Shown here: positions 63,601 to 64,000 of the stretch, piece by piece
How positions within the stretch are numbered: position 1 is the first letter of the stretch
Layout of the letters: the number at the start of each line of letters is the position of its first letter
DNA from: Chitinophagaceae bacterium
Lineage (GTDB): Bacteria > Bacteroidota > Bacteroidia > Chitinophagales > Chitinophagaceae
Reading direction: 5' to 3'
DNA: 64,000 bases
Assembly (NCBI GenBank): GCA_947454235.1
Contig: CANGIY010000001.1
Coordinates: forward strand, 248,001 to 312,000
Notes under the pieces: generated by a model
Told to the model about the DNA's origin: nothing
The model's input: the letters and a program-made list of their open reading frames with translations, nothing else
The model's database searches: none
Program-made: the position numbers and the translations under genes

Positions 63601-64000
63601 TACTACTAAGAATTGTACTTATTCTTGGAGCTTCGATAATGGTGCGCACTTCGTTTCAGGAGATTCAGTTGTGTCAAATGCATTTTCCGCAGTTGGTACC
63701 TACACAGTTATTTGTAGAATTGTAACAACCGGTGGTGATACTTGCTCAACGCAGGGTCAAATTGTAGTTCTGGTACGTAGAACTCCGGTTAGTATGATTA
63801 ACATCGGTGATGTGAGCCCTGCTACATGTCCTCCGTTCCATGTTATTCTTGCTGGTACCGATTTCTCAATGACATACAACTGGACTATTACTCCTGGCGG
63901 TGCTACTGCTAGCGGATTGGTTTACACTAACGATATCATGTCAGCAGGTACTTATAATATCACAATGAGGGGAACTGATTCACTTGGTTGCTCTTCTGAT
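60605..64000 (+). CDS. Giant PKD-repeat surface protein, N-terminal 1132 codons (runs off the window)
   Basis: An uninterrupted frame runs from ATG 60605 to the window edge; an in-frame ATG at 60599 is also possible. The signal peptide (LFMLCFVALASNVQA) is followed by many cysteine-containing immunoglobulin-like and PKD domains. Examples are YRWYFSDGTSASG with HTFTIPGYFSDSL (about 245-280), YLWDFGDGTPRR with HRYSSPGTYTVTA (about 725-755), YKFGDGATFDG with HAYSARGTYSVRI, and WSFDNGAHFVSG with SAVGTYTVI near the end. Repeat after repeat ends in DS-x-GC. A type IX C-terminal sorting domain is likely beyond the window. The role is probably adhesion or gliding at the cell surface. A weak box TAACTTTA (60518-60525) may be its promoter. 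Confidence 0.85.
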   Translation, partial: MNRFLRALFMLCFVALASNVQAFTVSISTRLSSGNTYSGCMPTSGLLIVPFTANVSGCSGTSSYQWTVVTSSGTRTYGAYSTSVFLDSITAAGSYTITATVTCGGSSVTSSPFYVNLHGMPRLGFVSSTSLNRIFCDSATITLRDSSVDADTTCGYSLNWFVDGSISSGRSVTRTFAPGSYSVRMVYNNTCGCRADTSFTNVINVRTGPIACSHFTDDSVACSAPATFYYTGECSSGGTAPFSYRWYFSDGTSASGATPFHTFTIPGYFSDSLVVTDSAGCIASVVRDSDVFVPNNTTSIAMSRSSICYGDTITAISTTSGTAATSWAFYVMDPGGDTIATSSGSTNPYNFQVVDTTGLHSGTFRVTVVAFDSRGCSSTATTTFVVRESPTATLSIDKHYYCTTPVTVRFTPTVTYFGSSSTSYHYYFGNGHDSAVNVFPITYTYPATTSVGSTICPSFVVTDGYGCKDSVRVDTCLDLSVPAFRLTKSADSGCASVSTPLMVDFHFDISRPSSLPFFVDSVQINDSTVCIGSACADMTYGFTGSGAAIHDYYHYVRYFWRLPAAYGGCTGSLLDSLRAGGAHPDADSIYSYYYQGGVRKYADSICPGTTLTFDTRCTNCSFTSWHIVNGVGFSVDTSGSTLALDSTSAVYLNYNPFGFILDPHRNTYPARVVVSLNGCFDTLVKYIYVYHPDSGTIVSAPFCNNRDSIAFTWLIRDSSSVIHYLWDFGDGTPRRLTTVDTAIHRYSSPGTYTVTAWDTANATNKHCYNHQDYIITIGSHLAPWALGTPLPPRDMNASFVDSICINSPEAYLAPLQADGSAYTNYTYKFGDGATFDGIDTTTTHAYSARGTYSVRIKYQITGANGTTCVDSTFSKTVKVYGPMGGFTMNDSVICSGGTVRFTDNFSGGGIPIINRHHWNFNASPSVPRSNIPNSDNIVTGTTVTTRFDTAGLYTVTLNDSDIIGCSATESHTVRVIKPQTLVKANRTVACPGYLFTFTDTTKNCTYSWSFDNGAHFVSGDSVVSNAFSAVGTYTVICRIVTTGGDTCSTQGQIVVLVRRTPVSMINIGDVSPATCPPFHVILAGTDFSMTYNWTITPGGATASGLVYTNDIMSAGTYNITMRGTDSLGCSSD

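Overview
The window looks like chromosomal DNA of a Bacteroidota bacterium, probably near the Chitinophagales or Sphingobacteriales. The evidence is a complete gldKLMN set (the type IX secretion and gliding core), several proteins with C-terminal type IX sorting domains, an alternative complex III operon (actABCDEF) next to coxBA, Bacteroidota-type -7 promoter boxes (TAnnTTTG), and many signal peptides cleaved just before glutamine. The genus cannot be fixed from this sequence.

Layout. 0-13 kb: tsaD, RNase P RNA (rnpB), a small membrane protein, a 2-oxoacid dehydrogenase E2, an EGF-domain lipoprotein, a secreted metzincin protease, an M20 amidohydrolase / glutaminyl cyclase / unknown operon, recN, a DUF3108 protein and ruvC. 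13-24 kb: an orphan OmpR-type regulator, a YyaL-like protein, gldKLMN, comB, a TMTC-like glycosyltransferase with TPRs, and ispF. 24-35 kb: a PIF1-like helicase, a WG-repeat protein, a DUF4184 protein, polA, an EamA-like transporter, a YigZ-family protein and queG. 35.4-37.9 kb: a segment bounded by two 59-bp direct repeats copied from the 3' end of queG. It carries a decayed ISXO2-type transposase, a membrane protein with a possible winged-helix domain, and a GldK-like formylglycine-enzyme-fold lipoprotein. 38-44 kb: two type IX cargo proteins, a lipoprotein, a beta-barrel protein and an orphan histidine kinase. 44-56 kb: the respiratory block actABCDEF-coxBA. 56-64 kb: a secreted unknown protein, a YtxH/holin/unknown cassette, mutS, and the first 1132 codons of a very large PKD-repeat surface protein that runs off the window.

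How the genes fit together. Act and Cox proteins carry electrons from quinol to oxygen. GldKLMN form the periplasmic ring and motor of the secretion system that exports the sorting-domain proteins. The glutaminyl cyclase would cap the N-terminal glutamine exposed on most secreted proteins encoded here. DNA repair and replication genes (recN, ruvC, polA, mutS) are scattered through the window.

The most interesting observations are the queG-3'-end-bounded island with its transposon remnant, and a repeated start architecture in which the -7 box lies exactly four bases before ATG, predicting leaderless mRNAs; the rnpB promoter allows the start point to be calibrated. In two places the T-tract of one gene's terminator runs into the -7 box of the next gene. 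No CRISPR array, tRNA gene or intact insertion sequence was seen.
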